DNA from: CAYSEW01 sp964430245 | GTDB taxonomy: Bacteria > Bacteroidota > Bacteroidia > Flavobacteriales_D > Parvicellaceae | Direction of reading: 5' to 3' | NCBI GenBank assembly: GCA_964430245.1 | Contig: CAYSEW010000004.1 | Coordinates: 62,001-126,000, forward strand | DNA: 64,000 bases | Shown here: piece after piece, positions 17,596 through 26,867 of the stretch | How the letters are laid out: every line of letters begins with the position of its first letter | How positions within the stretch are numbered: position 1 is the stretch's first letter | The notes under the pieces: model-generated | What the model was told of the DNA's origin: nothing | Databases searched by the model: none | What the model saw: the letters and a program-made list of their open reading frames with translations, nothing else | Made by a program: the position numbers and the translations under genes

Positions 17596-19650
17596 CTAAA
17601 AGGGTAGCTCACCCTGAACAGGATGATTTCCACTTTCTTTTGTTACTGAATCAGTGATTTTAGATAAAAATTCTTGTTCTGTAGCTATTTTAATCCCCAA
17701 CTTTTGAGCTTTTTCCAGCTTAGATGGGCCCATATTTTCACCTCTAACTATCAGATCAGTTTTTGCAGATACAGAAGACACCACTTTCCCTCCATTCGAT
17801 TCTATAAGTGCTTTGATCTCATCTCTAGATCTTAAAATGAATTTTCCGGAAACTACTATACTCATCCCATTCAATTGATCGGAGCTTTGATCCTCTTCAA
17901 TTACTTTAAATGACAAGCCAGCTTCTTTAAGTCGTTCAATTAATTGAAGATGGTCTGGATCCTTAAAATAATCAATAATAGATGCTGCGATCTTTTCTCC
18001 AATCTCATCTGCTTCTATCAGTTCTTCTTGTGTTGCTCCAATAATCGCATCTATGTTCTTAAAATGTTTAGCCAGCTTTTTAGCTACAGTAGCTCCAACA
18101 TATCTAATACCCAAGGCAAACAATACCCGTTCAAAAGGAACCTCCCTAGAATCTTTAAGCCCATTGATAAGATTATCAACTGACTTTTGGGCCATCCTCT
18201 CCAAGGGTAATAATTGATCGGCTTTAAGATCATATAGATCAGCTACATTCTTTATCAGCTTTGCTTCAAATAATTGATCTACAGTTTCCGCTCCCAACCC
18301 ATCAACATCCATTTGTTTTCGACCGATAAAATGCTCAATTTTTCCTTTTAATTGAGGAGGGCATTCTTTGTCGTTAACACAATAATGCTGTGCTTCTCCT
18401 TCTATTCTTTCTAATACTGCATTACACTCCGGACAATTCTCAATAAAAACAGTCGCTTTAGATTTCTTTTTTCTTTTAGAAAGGTCCACCTCGATGATCT
18501 TAGGAATGATCTCTCCTCCTTTTTCAACAAAGACAGTATCCCCAATTCTAACATCCAGCTTCTCGATCTGATCTGCATTGTGTATACTCGCTCTTTTAAC
18601 AATTGTCCCACTAAGCTCAACAGCACTAAGATCTGCAACAGGTGTAATGGTTCCGGTTCGACCTACCTGATAAGTAATGTTCTCCAACAATGTACTGACT
18701 CTTTCGGCCTTGAACTTATAGGCAATTGCCCATCTAGGAGATTTAGCTGTTGAACCGAGCTCTTTTCGTAAATGTAAATCATCGACCTTAATAACTACAC
18801 CATCGATATCAAAGGGAAGTGATTTACGTTTATCATCCCAGTAATTAAGAAATTCCATCACTCCATCTATTGAATCAAATCTATCGATGTATCGGTCTTT
18901 TAAAGATGGTACCTTAAATCCCCAATCTATTAATTGCTCATAAATAGAAAACCCAGAGCTATAAGGTAGATTATCCATATGGAGACCGTATAAATAACAA
19001 TCTAATTTTCTTTGAGCTACTATTGATGAATCTTGCATTTTTATGGTGCCAGATGCTGTATTTCTAGGATTGGAAAACAGAGATTCCCCATCCTTTTCTC
19101 TTTGCATATTTAGCTCTTGAAAAGCTTTATGTGGAAAAACAATTTCTCCTCTGATCTCAAAATAATCTGGATAGCTTCCTCTAAGTTTTAACGGAATGGA
19201 TTTAACGGTTCTTACATTAGCAGTTACATCCTCCCCTTTCTCACCATCTCCTCTTGTAACACCTCTTAATAAAACTCCATTTTCGTAGGTAAGACTAATG
19301 GCTACTCCATCGTATTTCAATTCACAGGTATATTCAATGTCTTTTTCTGTTAATTTTTGAATTCTTTTTTCAAAATCAAGGATCTCTTCTTTAGAATAGC
19401 TGTTGCTTAACGACAACATAGGAAACCGATGCTCTACAGTAGGAAAATTCTTAGTGATGTCTCCTCCAACTCTTTTGGTAGGTGAATTAGGATCTTCAAA
19501 TTCAGGGTTCTCTTGCTCAAGCTTTTCAAGCTCTTTTAGCAGTACATCAAACTGTTGATCGGAAATACTAGGTTCACTCTTTACATAATAAAGGTAATTA
19601 TGCTGACTGAGCTCCTTCCTTAGCTTTTCTATTTTGTCTTTCACTGACAT
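17596..19650 (-). CDS. ligA: NAD-dependent DNA ligase
   Basis: A 684-residue ligase that seals nicks in replication and repair using NAD. The adenylation lysine is K112 in ELKYDGVAISL. The N-terminal Ia domain (YYVKSEPSISDQQFD) binds NAD. The OB-fold, a four-Cys zinc finger (CPEC ... HYC ... ECP, about 410-435), helix-hairpin-helix repeats and a C-terminal BRCT domain (about 590-670) follow in the usual order. Length is normal for LigA. It is preceded by prmC with a 15-bp gap. Confidence 0.97.
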   Translation of the reverse strand: MSVKDKIEKLRKELSQHNYLYYVKSEPSISDQQFDVLLKELEKLEQENPEFEDPNSPTKRVGGDITKNFPTVEHRFPMLSLSNSYSKEEILDFEKRIQKLTEKDIEYTCELKYDGVAISLTYENGVLLRGVTRGDGEKGEDVTANVRTVKSIPLKLRGSYPDYFEIRGEIVFPHKAFQELNMQREKDGESLFSNPRNTASGTIKMQDSSIVAQRKLDCYLYGLHMDNLPYSSGFSIYEQLIDWGFKVPSLKDRYIDRFDSIDGVMEFLNYWDDKRKSLPFDIDGVVIKVDDLHLRKELGSTAKSPRWAIAYKFKAERVSTLLENITYQVGRTGTITPVADLSAVELSGTIVKRASIHNADQIEKLDVRIGDTVFVEKGGEIIPKIIEVDLSKRKKKSKATVFIENCPECNAVLERIEGEAQHYCVNDKECPPQLKGKIEHFIGRKQMDVDGLGAETVDQLFEAKLIKNVADLYDLKADQLLPLERMAQKSVDNLINGLKDSREVPFERVLFALGIRYVGATVAKKLAKHFKNIDAIIGATQEELIEADEIGEKIAASIIDYFKDPDHLQLIERLKEAGLSFKVIEEDQSSDQLNGMSIVVSGKFILRSRDEIKALIESNGGKVVSSVSAKTDLIVRGENMGPSKLEKAQKLGIKIATEQEFLSKITDSVTKESGNHPVQGELPF

Positions 19651-19665
19651 GAATTAATCAATTGT

Positions 19666-20514
19666 TTATATAGCGGCTTTAATCATGCGATCCTTACCCT
19701 GCATGTCTTTTTTTACCTCAATATTTACAAACCCTAAAGATGCCAATAATTTAACGATTTCCTCTCCTTTTTCCTCATGAATTTCAAAAAAAAGCAGGCC
19801 TTTTGATTGAAGATTAATACTAGCTAATTGGGCAATCCGCTCATAAAAGATCAAAGGATCATCATCTGGAACAAAAAGTGCTGTTGCAGGTTCATGGTCC
19901 AGTACATTTTTTTCCATTATCAACGACTCGTTTTTAGCTATATAAGGAGGATTACTTACAATGCAATTCCATTTACCTATTTGATCCTCTTCAAGGATAT
20001 CTATCTTTTCAAGCTCTAGCTCCAATCCATGATGATCTGCATTCCACCTAGCGATCTGCAATGCCTCTTCGCTAACATCAATTCCCTTTACCTGCACACT
20101 ATTCATTTTACTTTTTAATGCCAGTGCTATGCATCCCGAACCAGTGCCAATATCTAAGACCCTGTCATTATCATTAATATGTTTTATTACAAGGTCAACA
20201 AGCTCTTCTGTCTCTGGTCGTGGAATTAATACAGCAGGACTCACCTTTAAATCAAGCTCATAAAAAAATGTACTTCCAAGGATATATTGAATAGGCTCTG
20301 AATTAAGTAACCGTTCTAATACATTGCTAAATTGAGCAGATTGATCTTCTTCTAAAACCAGCTGTTTATTCATAGATATATCCAGCTTATTCCAGCCCAT
20401 TAGCTTTTGAAAAGCTACTACAATAAATCGATCAATTTCTCTATTGGAATATAGCGAAGAAAGCTGATCATTAAATTGTTTAGATAACGCCCCTATTGTT
20501 TTACCAGAATTCAC
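19666..20514 (-). CDS. prmC: peptide chain release factor N5-glutamine methyltransferase
   Basis: A 282-residue SAM-dependent enzyme that methylates the GGQ glutamine of release factors. The SAM motif is VLDIGTGSGCIALAL and the catalytic NPPY is at 188-191. The N-terminal helical domain has the family-typical PIQYILGSTFFYELDLKVSP linker. The start is GTG (20512-20514), immediately preceded in frame by a TAA, so no longer product is possible. It is followed by ligA in the same direction. Confidence 0.95.
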   Translation of the reverse strand: MNSGKTIGALSKQFNDQLSSLYSNREIDRFIVVAFQKLMGWNKLDISMNKQLVLEEDQSAQFSNVLERLLNSEPIQYILGSTFFYELDLKVSPAVLIPRPETEELVDLVIKHINDNDRVLDIGTGSGCIALALKSKMNSVQVKGIDVSEEALQIARWNADHHGLELELEKIDILEEDQIGKWNCIVSNPPYIAKNESLIMEKNVLDHEPATALFVPDDDPLIFYERIAQLASINLQSKGLLFFEIHEEKGEEIVKLLASLGFVNIEVKKDMQGKDRMIKAAI

Positions 20515-20538
20515 TTAACAAAGTAAATGAATTAAAGA

Positions 20539-21291
20539 TCATAGCTCCTCTTTTTTATCGGTATTCTTTCTAATGGTATGCATATAGGTAATTCTTATGA
20601 TCCTGATCTTTTTAGGATTCCAGTAGCTTCTTTCTTTTTCTTTTATGTAACAAATACTGATCCTTTGTTCTTTATTGAATTTATAAGAAGTCCCTATACC
20701 CATTCTGTATTTTGTAAATCCATTTAGAGCGCCAGTCTGATAATGATGAAATGTTTCAAAAAATATTTCAGGATCAAGTTTCCAGCTTTTAATGTTGTAC
20801 CTGCCCTTCCATCTGAAACGAATATCATGACTATTATAATCACCCTCATCTTTTGTTCTACCTAATTCATTTCTTATTTGATAGCGTATTCTATAATTAC
20901 TTGAAAAAGGATCTTTAGGGTTTGAATCTATTTTATAATTATAATCTATGTGAAACCTTATATGGTTCTCAAATTCAGTATTCCCCACATTATCATTCAT
21001 GAACAGATATCTCGTACCTATTGTTAAAATATGTTGATCAAAAGATTTTTTATCGCTAATTAAGTATCTACCCTCTATTTGCGTAAAAATCCTATCAAAA
21101 GTAGTTGAGTTTTCTTTCATCCGAAACTGCCCCCCAATATCTACTCTTAATTTTTCCGAAAGGATATATCTTATTTTTCCAGCAGACCAAGTTTCAAAAT
21201 CCTGATTATTAGGGTAATTAAAATCCTGAGTATAACCATTGATTAACATCAAAAAGAATAGAAATAGACCATATGTTCTTTTTTGGATCAT
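20539..21291 (-). CDS. DUF2490 family outer membrane beta-barrel protein
   Basis: A 250-residue exported protein with a signal peptide (about 1-21, ending INGYTQ) and many alternating aromatic strands such as FRMKENSTTFDRIFTQIEGRY and KYRMGIGTSYKF. It ends in a basic tail instead of the usual terminal aromatic residue. The pattern fits DUF2490, a Bacteroidota outer membrane barrel of unknown function. It begins 3 bp after the CotH-like gene ends, so the two are probably co-expressed. Confidence 0.72.
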   Translation of the reverse strand: MIQKRTYGLFLFFLMLINGYTQDFNYPNNQDFETWSAGKIRYILSEKLRVDIGGQFRMKENSTTFDRIFTQIEGRYLISDKKSFDQHILTIGTRYLFMNDNVGNTEFENHIRFHIDYNYKIDSNPKDPFSSNYRIRYQIRNELGRTKDEGDYNSHDIRFRWKGRYNIKSWKLDPEIFFETFHHYQTGALNGFTKYRMGIGTSYKFNKEQRISICYIKEKERSYWNPKKIRIIRITYMHTIRKNTDKKEEL

Positions 21292-21294
21292 TTA

Positions 21295-22656
21295 TTATTC
21301 GTTGTAACATTTTCCTGTAGAATATTCTGCTCCTATTGGTATGTCAAAAAGCAGCTGATATTCTATTTGATTTCTTCTATTTACAACCCAGCTTCTGAGT
21401 TCATCTACCTTTAATGAATAACCGGGATCTATTTGTGCTGTTTCTACTAATACAGAATAATTATCAATAAAGGAAATAAGGAAATTTTCATCCCAAACAT
21501 CATTCAACAATCTTTGTAATTCTATTTGTAGTTTTGCAGACATTATCGGAATCCTGGATAATCTTCTTGGAAGCTCAGCATTCATAAAACTGATAAGATC
21601 AGATCCCTCTTTGTTGTAGTAATCTATTCCCCATGGAATAAGAGTAGCTCTACCACCATCATTTGGATCGAAATAAACAAAGAAATTATTCCTGTTTACA
21701 GTATAACCATCGTCCATTGAGAGTAAGATCTCCAATGCCCAAAAAGAGATAAATCGATCTATATTCAGGTATTGATCTAAAGTAGAGATCAATTGTTCAT
21801 CAGGCAATTCTAACGCTTGAGCAATGTTAATAATTGGCAAGCCAACATTATTGGTAGCCGCAGTTTTAGCCGTCCACCTTGGCAACCAATCTTCTACAAA
21901 ATCTACTAGCTGCCCTTCATACAAATGTCCAGCACTGTTCCCAAAAGCTCTTTGTAAAAATTTTTCATCTAGGGGCTCAATTCGTGTGTAGACCCCTAAT
22001 GCTTCATCATTGATAGAGACATTTGCCAGATGACTTCTAGGAGCTGGATAATTAGCCAATTCATATATATAATAAGCCAATGAGGTCCAGATCCGTGTTA
22101 CTTCCTGAGAATTATTATTAAATGTGATACTGCTTGTTCCACCTAGATCTTGACCAGCTATGTATTTATCTGTAATGATACGCAATGAAGGTGCTGGTGA
22201 AAAAATAGAACCAAGAAACCCTTTTTTCCTAATACCAATATTACCCAATGACACCCCATCCAATTCTATATTTCCAGAATACCAATTGTATTCATTAGGA
22301 AAAGGAACATCACATTGATCTACATATTCAACCAAAACAGCACAGGCTGTATTGCCTTCATTGTCGTAAATATTAGGACCAAATCTCGATTCTTCTCTCA
22401 TGCTTTTAAAATCATTGGCATCCATTTCAATATTAACACAAAGCATATGATTGTGATCGAATGCGATCTCCTGATTAGCAAAAGTAGCATTGGACAAACC
22501 TTGAGAACAGGGGATTCCTTCCGGCCGATCTTCCCAAAGATCAAAAGCATACATTAAGCTATCTGCTATAACTGAAAGAATGATTTTTTTACAAGAAACG
22601 CCTAGAATGAAACTGACAATAAATAGCAATAAAAACCCAGATAGTTTTTTCTTCAT
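21295..22656 (-). CDS. CotH kinase family lipoprotein
   Basis: A 453-residue protein with a lipoprotein signal ending LGVSC (Cys 22). The body shows CotH-family features: NIELDGVSLGNIGIRKKG, a Ser-Leu-Arg-Ile segment, RSHLANVSINDEALGVYTRIEPLDEKFLQRAF, and a distal WALEILLSMDDGYTVNRNNF followed by IPWGIDY. CotH proteins are atypical kinases of the spore coat, and bacterial relatives occur in envelope contexts. Here it should sit on the membrane surface. It is directly upstream of the DUF2490 barrel (3 bp) and downstream of the TPR-SpoIIE gene (20 bp). The substrate is unknown. Confidence 0.8.
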   Translation of the reverse strand: MKKKLSGFLLLFIVSFILGVSCKKIILSVIADSLMYAFDLWEDRPEGIPCSQGLSNATFANQEIAFDHNHMLCVNIEMDANDFKSMREESRFGPNIYDNEGNTACAVLVEYVDQCDVPFPNEYNWYSGNIELDGVSLGNIGIRKKGFLGSIFSPAPSLRIITDKYIAGQDLGGTSSITFNNNSQEVTRIWTSLAYYIYELANYPAPRSHLANVSINDEALGVYTRIEPLDEKFLQRAFGNSAGHLYEGQLVDFVEDWLPRWTAKTAATNNVGLPIINIAQALELPDEQLISTLDQYLNIDRFISFWALEILLSMDDGYTVNRNNFFVYFDPNDGGRATLIPWGIDYYNKEGSDLISFMNAELPRRLSRIPIMSAKLQIELQRLLNDVWDENFLISFIDNYSVLVETAQIDPGYSLKVDELRSWVVNRRNQIEYQLLFDIPIGAEYSTGKCYNE

Positions 22657-22676
22657 GCTTTAAATTTACACAAAAA

Positions 22677-25064
22677 TCATACCCTCACTCCCATCACACA
22701 AACATCATCTATTTGTTCAAGCTCTCCCTTCCAAGAATCAAAGGTCTCTTCTATTATTCTTTTATGCTCTGCTATAGGTTTATCTTCTACAGAAAGCAAT
22801 AGTTTCTTAAAATTCAGCTTTTTAAATTTCTTTCCTTTTTCTCCTCCGAACTGATCGGCAAAACCATCGGAGAAGATGTAAATAGTATCTCCTTTTTGTA
22901 ATTCAAACTCATGCGTGGTAAATGGCTTTGAATGATCGAACTTTCCGATTGGCTGGCTGTCTCCTCTGGTTTCAAGCAATTCTCCATTCCTTACGATCCA
23001 TAAAGGATTATTGGCTCCTGCAAAGCTCAGCTCATTTTCTCGAATCATACACAAAGCAATGTCCATCCCATCTTTTACCTCTTCTTCACTTTTTTGAAAT
23101 TCCTGAATTAAAAGAGCACGGGAACGATCCAGTATTTTACCGGGTTCTGTTAGCCCATGTTCCCTTACAGAACGATTCAATGCATTGTTTCCTATTACCG
23201 ACACCATGGCCCCAGGTATTCCATGACCGGTACAATCGGCTACAGCAAAAAGCACCATATTGTTGACGGTTTCCATCCAATAAAAATCTCCGGCTACAAT
23301 ATCTTTGGGCAGGTAAAGAACAAACGAATTTTCTAAGTGCTCTTTCAATGATTTTTGAGGAGGAAGTATGGCAGACTGAATGCGCTTGGCATAGTTTACA
23401 CTATCTAAAATGTCGTTATTTTTCTCTTCCAGCTTTTCATAAGCCTCATCCACTTCTGCTTTTCTGGCTCTGATTATACGGTTGTCCTTTTTCTTTTGAT
23501 AAAAAGACCAAAATCCAATGCCTGATAGTAATAACAACACGCCAATACCTGCATACAAAAACATTCTTTTATTGGCCGCATCTGTTTCATTGGCTAGAAT
23601 TTCTGCTTGATGTTGTATTTGCTCAGCTTCTTTTGCTTTTACAAAAGATATGCTGTCTAGCTTATGCTGATTGTCAAATTCAATTTGAATGATTGATTTA
23701 TTGAGCTCATCTTTATTAAGGCTATCCGCTAATAACTTGTACTTCTCCAAATATTCTAAAGCCTTATTATTATTACCCAAGTTTTTATAAATAATATATG
23801 AACTATTATATATTCCTTTTAATTCATGAAAAGAATTTTTGAAATGTTCTTCAGCTTGGTCTATATATGGCAATGCCTCTTTATATTTTTCATCTTTTAT
23901 TAAAACATCTGCTAACAATTTATTACATTCTATAATGCCAGACAGATAATTTAATCCTTTAAATATTTCTTTACTTTCAGTTAAATATTTTAAGGTTTCT
24001 GAATGATTCTTTTTATTATAATGTACTTGTGCAATTAATAATAACGAGTAACCAACATCTTTTTTATTATTAGTTTTTTCAAAAACATCAATGGCTTTTT
24101 CAATATAATATAGTGCCGAGTCATATTCTTGCAGGTCTTTGTATGTAGAGGCAATGTCTTTTAAATTCCAGCCTATACCTGCATTCCATTTAATTTCTTT
24201 TCTGATTTCTAGACTTTTATGAAAGTATTCTATGGCAGACCTTTTACCAGATTCCCCTAACAATTTTTGAATGACACCAATTTCTGTATAAGCATTGGAA
24301 ATACCTTTCGGGTTATTATTTTCTTTACAAATATCAACAACTTCTTTGTACGTTTCAATAGCTGATTGAACATCTCCTTTTTTAAAATAAATATTTCCAA
24401 TTTCGTTTAAGCAATTAGCAATTTCTTTTTTATTCCCCAGTTCCTCTTTTATTTTTAAGCTTTTGGTGTAATAGTCCATTGCTTTGGTATAATCGCCCTG
24501 TACATCATAAATAATTCCAATGTTATTTAAAGCATCAGCAATGCCATCTTTATCTCCTATTCCCTCTTCTATTTTTAAGCTTTTAGTGTAATAGTCTATG
24601 GCTTTGGCATAATCTCCCTTATCTTGATAAATAATTCCAATGTAAGTTAAAGCATCAGTAATGCCATCTTTATCTCCTATTTCCTCTTCTATTTTTAAGA
24701 TTCTGGTGAAATAGTCTATGGCTTTGGCATATTCTCCCTGATTAAAATAAATACTTCCAATGTTATTTAAAGCACTAGCAATGCCTTTTTTATATTTCTG
24801 TTTTTCCTTTTCTGTAAGCTGTTTTGTTAAATTGCTTTCACATATTTCTATTATTTGTTTATTTAATTCTAGGTCAAGTTCTGGATCTGATACATATATT
24901 ATATTATCCCAAGCAATTAAAGCATTTACCTTAATAGTATCGTATTTAGCAGTACTAATTACTTCTTTTAAAGAATCTATTTGTTGAATTTCTTCACCCG
25001 ATAGCTGAGCTATAGAGCTAACCCCAATAAAAAGTATTATGAAAAACGCTAGGTGCTTTTGCAT
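22677..25064 (-). CDS. TPR / transmembrane / SpoIIE-type PP2C phosphatase
   Basis: A 795-residue sensor-like protein. It has a signal peptide (1-19), TPR repeats from about 90 to 450, one membrane helix at about 501-523, a coiled coil to about 570, then a cytoplasmic SpoIIE/RsbU-type serine phosphatase. Metal-site aspartates lie in VAGDFYW, VADCTGHGIPGAM and IFSDGFADQ. The family usually acts on partner-switching STAS proteins; no anti-sigma or STAS partner is adjacent, though a STAS-like gene lies at the far right edge of the window. Three of the TPR units are near-identical 120-bp repeats. The divergent acyl-CoA ligase starts 129 bp upstream. Confidence 0.88.
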   Translation of the reverse strand: MQKHLAFFIILFIGVSSIAQLSGEEIQQIDSLKEVISTAKYDTIKVNALIAWDNIIYVSDPELDLELNKQIIEICESNLTKQLTEKEKQKYKKGIASALNNIGSIYFNQGEYAKAIDYFTRILKIEEEIGDKDGITDALTYIGIIYQDKGDYAKAIDYYTKSLKIEEGIGDKDGIADALNNIGIIYDVQGDYTKAMDYYTKSLKIKEELGNKKEIANCLNEIGNIYFKKGDVQSAIETYKEVVDICKENNNPKGISNAYTEIGVIQKLLGESGKRSAIEYFHKSLEIRKEIKWNAGIGWNLKDIASTYKDLQEYDSALYYIEKAIDVFEKTNNKKDVGYSLLLIAQVHYNKKNHSETLKYLTESKEIFKGLNYLSGIIECNKLLADVLIKDEKYKEALPYIDQAEEHFKNSFHELKGIYNSSYIIYKNLGNNNKALEYLEKYKLLADSLNKDELNKSIIQIEFDNQHKLDSISFVKAKEAEQIQHQAEILANETDAANKRMFLYAGIGVLLLLSGIGFWSFYQKKKDNRIIRARKAEVDEAYEKLEEKNNDILDSVNYAKRIQSAILPPQKSLKEHLENSFVLYLPKDIVAGDFYWMETVNNMVLFAVADCTGHGIPGAMVSVIGNNALNRSVREHGLTEPGKILDRSRALLIQEFQKSEEEVKDGMDIALCMIRENELSFAGANNPLWIVRNGELLETRGDSQPIGKFDHSKPFTTHEFELQKGDTIYIFSDGFADQFGGEKGKKFKKLNFKKLLLSVEDKPIAEHKRIIEETFDSWKGELEQIDDVCVMGVRV
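24421..24780 (-). repeat. tandem 120-bp repeats encoding TPR units
   Basis: Three consecutive 120-bp units (24421-24540, 24541-24660, 24661-24780) share phase and wording, each encoding one 40-residue TPR such as DYYTKSLKIEEGIGDKDGIA. The second and third units differ at about 17 of 120 positions by hand count. A fourth, weaker unit precedes at about 24301-24420. The exact 40-codon period keeps the reading frame. Confidence 0.85.
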
Positions 25065-25193
25065 GTGATAAAAATAGGAAAGAAAATAGGTTTTTTTAGT
25101 TAATAAGGTAATTAAGTTGAGTATTCATGAAATATAATTGCATTTATCATTAAAAAACTTAAATTTATTCTATCCTCTACAAAACCATCCTAT

Positions 25194-26855
25194 TTGAAAA
25201 CACACCTTGAATATTTTTACAGCTGGGAACAAAACACTCCTGACAATCTATTTTTAAAACAGCCCTATGGAAATACCTGGCACACGCTCACCTATAAAGA
25301 GGCAGGTATTGAAGCAAGAAAAATGGTTGCTGTTCTTCAAAAAATGGGCTTACAAAAAGGAGACCATATAGGAATTCTCTCCAAAAACTGCTACCACTGG
25401 ATCTTAGCAGACCTTGCCATCTCTATAGGTGGGTTTATTTCTGTACCATTTTATGCCAGTCTGCCAAAAGCACAGCTCAAAGAAGTGATAGAAAAAAGTG
25501 ACATTAAATTGCTTTTTGCTGGAAAGCTTGATCATTGGGGAGATAAAGCTACTGCACTCCCAGAAACATTAAAAGTGATCAGATTCCCCCATTACAAAGG
25601 AAATGCAAAAATTGAAATTGGTGAATCTTGGAATGACCTTATAGAAAATACCACTCCATTCAATGAAAGCCCCATCCCTGCTCTTGAAGATGTCTGGACC
25701 ATTGTATTTACATCCGGTACTACAGGAAGTCCTAAAGGAGTAATACTGCCCTATGGAAATAAAGCCATCTTGTTCGACAACGAAGAAACCTACAATACTT
25801 TAGGTATACACGATTTAAAGGAGCATACCTTTTTTTCCTTTTTACCACTCAACCACGTGGGTGAAAGGCTGGTAATTGAAGGAGCTGCTTTTTTTACAGG
25901 TGGATGCATTGCATTTGCAGAATCCATCGACACTTTTATGAAAAACCTACAGGATATTCAGCCTACAGTTTTCTTTGCTGTTCCAAGGATCTGGAGTAAA
26001 TTCCAATCGGGTATCTTATCAAAAATCTCTCAGAATAAATTGAACCTTCTGCTTAAAACTCCCCTTGTTTCTAACCTTATTAAAAACAAATTAAAAAAAG
26101 CACTGGGCCTTTCAAAAGCAGAGATCATTTTAACAGGAGCTGCCATTACCCCAAAGCACATCAAGCAATGGTATAGAAAGCTGGACATTAATTTAAGAGA
26201 GGTATTCGGAGCTACTGAAGCTTGTGGTGGAGTTACCATTACTCCTATTGGAGAGTTCAGTGATGAAGGAGTTGGCAAACCCATTAAAGGAGTAGAATTT
26301 AAAATAGATGATCAAACAGGAGAAGTCATTTATCAATGCGAACAATTAATGACTGGCTACTACAAAGACCCTGAAAAAACAGCATTAGTCATTAAAGATG
26401 GGTGGTACCATAGCGGAGACAAAGGTTTTTTTGATGAAATGAATAACCTGCATATCATTGGCAGGATCAACGATGCTTTTAAAACAGAAAAAGGAATCTA
26501 TATTACTCCCAACCCTATTGAATCAAATATCCTGAAAAATGAGCTGATCGAGCAGGTCTGTGTTGTAGGGTTAACAGCTCCTCAGCCACTGGCGCTGATC
26601 AACCTATCGGAGCTGACTAATGATATGAGCAATGACGATATTCAGAACAACCTTTTCGGATTAATAGAGAAAATCAACCAAGAACTTGCCAATCATACTA
26701 AAATTGCATGCATGGTAATTACCAAAACAGAATGGAACGAAGAAAATGACCTGCTTACTCCTACCTTAAAGGTTAAGAGAAACAAAATAGATGAGCAATA
26801 CATGCATCATTATACCCAATGGGTAAATAACGAACAAAAAGTGATCTGGGAATAA
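25194..26855 (+). CDS. AMP-dependent long-chain acyl-CoA synthetase
   Basis: A 553-residue ANL-superfamily ligase that activates a fatty acid to acyl-AMP and acyl-CoA. The P-loop-like TSGTTGSPKG is at 173-182, with FGATEACGG and YHSGDKGFFDE downstream, the last ending in the hinge Asp region. The N-terminus shows the usual YSWEQNTPDNLFLKQP opening. It begins with TTG (25194-25196): no upstream ATG is in frame, and the first internal ATG (residue 44) would delete needed sequence. It opens the fatty-acid region and converges with the acyl-CoA dehydrogenase gene (12-bp gap). The chain-length preference is inferred from neighbours. Confidence 0.88.
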   Translation: MKTHLEYFYSWEQNTPDNLFLKQPYGNTWHTLTYKEAGIEARKMVAVLQKMGLQKGDHIGILSKNCYHWILADLAISIGGFISVPFYASLPKAQLKEVIEKSDIKLLFAGKLDHWGDKATALPETLKVIRFPHYKGNAKIEIGESWNDLIENTTPFNESPIPALEDVWTIVFTSGTTGSPKGVILPYGNKAILFDNEETYNTLGIHDLKEHTFFSFLPLNHVGERLVIEGAAFFTGGCIAFAESIDTFMKNLQDIQPTVFFAVPRIWSKFQSGILSKISQNKLNLLLKTPLVSNLIKNKLKKALGLSKAEIILTGAAITPKHIKQWYRKLDINLREVFGATEACGGVTITPIGEFSDEGVGKPIKGVEFKIDDQTGEVIYQCEQLMTGYYKDPEKTALVIKDGWYHSGDKGFFDEMNNLHIIGRINDAFKTEKGIYITPNPIESNILKNELIEQVCVVGLTAPQPLALINLSELTNDMSNDDIQNNLFGLIEKINQELANHTKIACMVITKTEWNEENDLLTPTLKVKRNKIDEQYMHHYTQWVNNEQKVIWE

Positions 26856-26867
26856 AAAATTTAAACG

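Noticed and set aside
22922..23266. 114-residue plus-strand frame inside the SpoIIE domain
   Set aside because: Antisense shadow of the conserved phosphatase domain.
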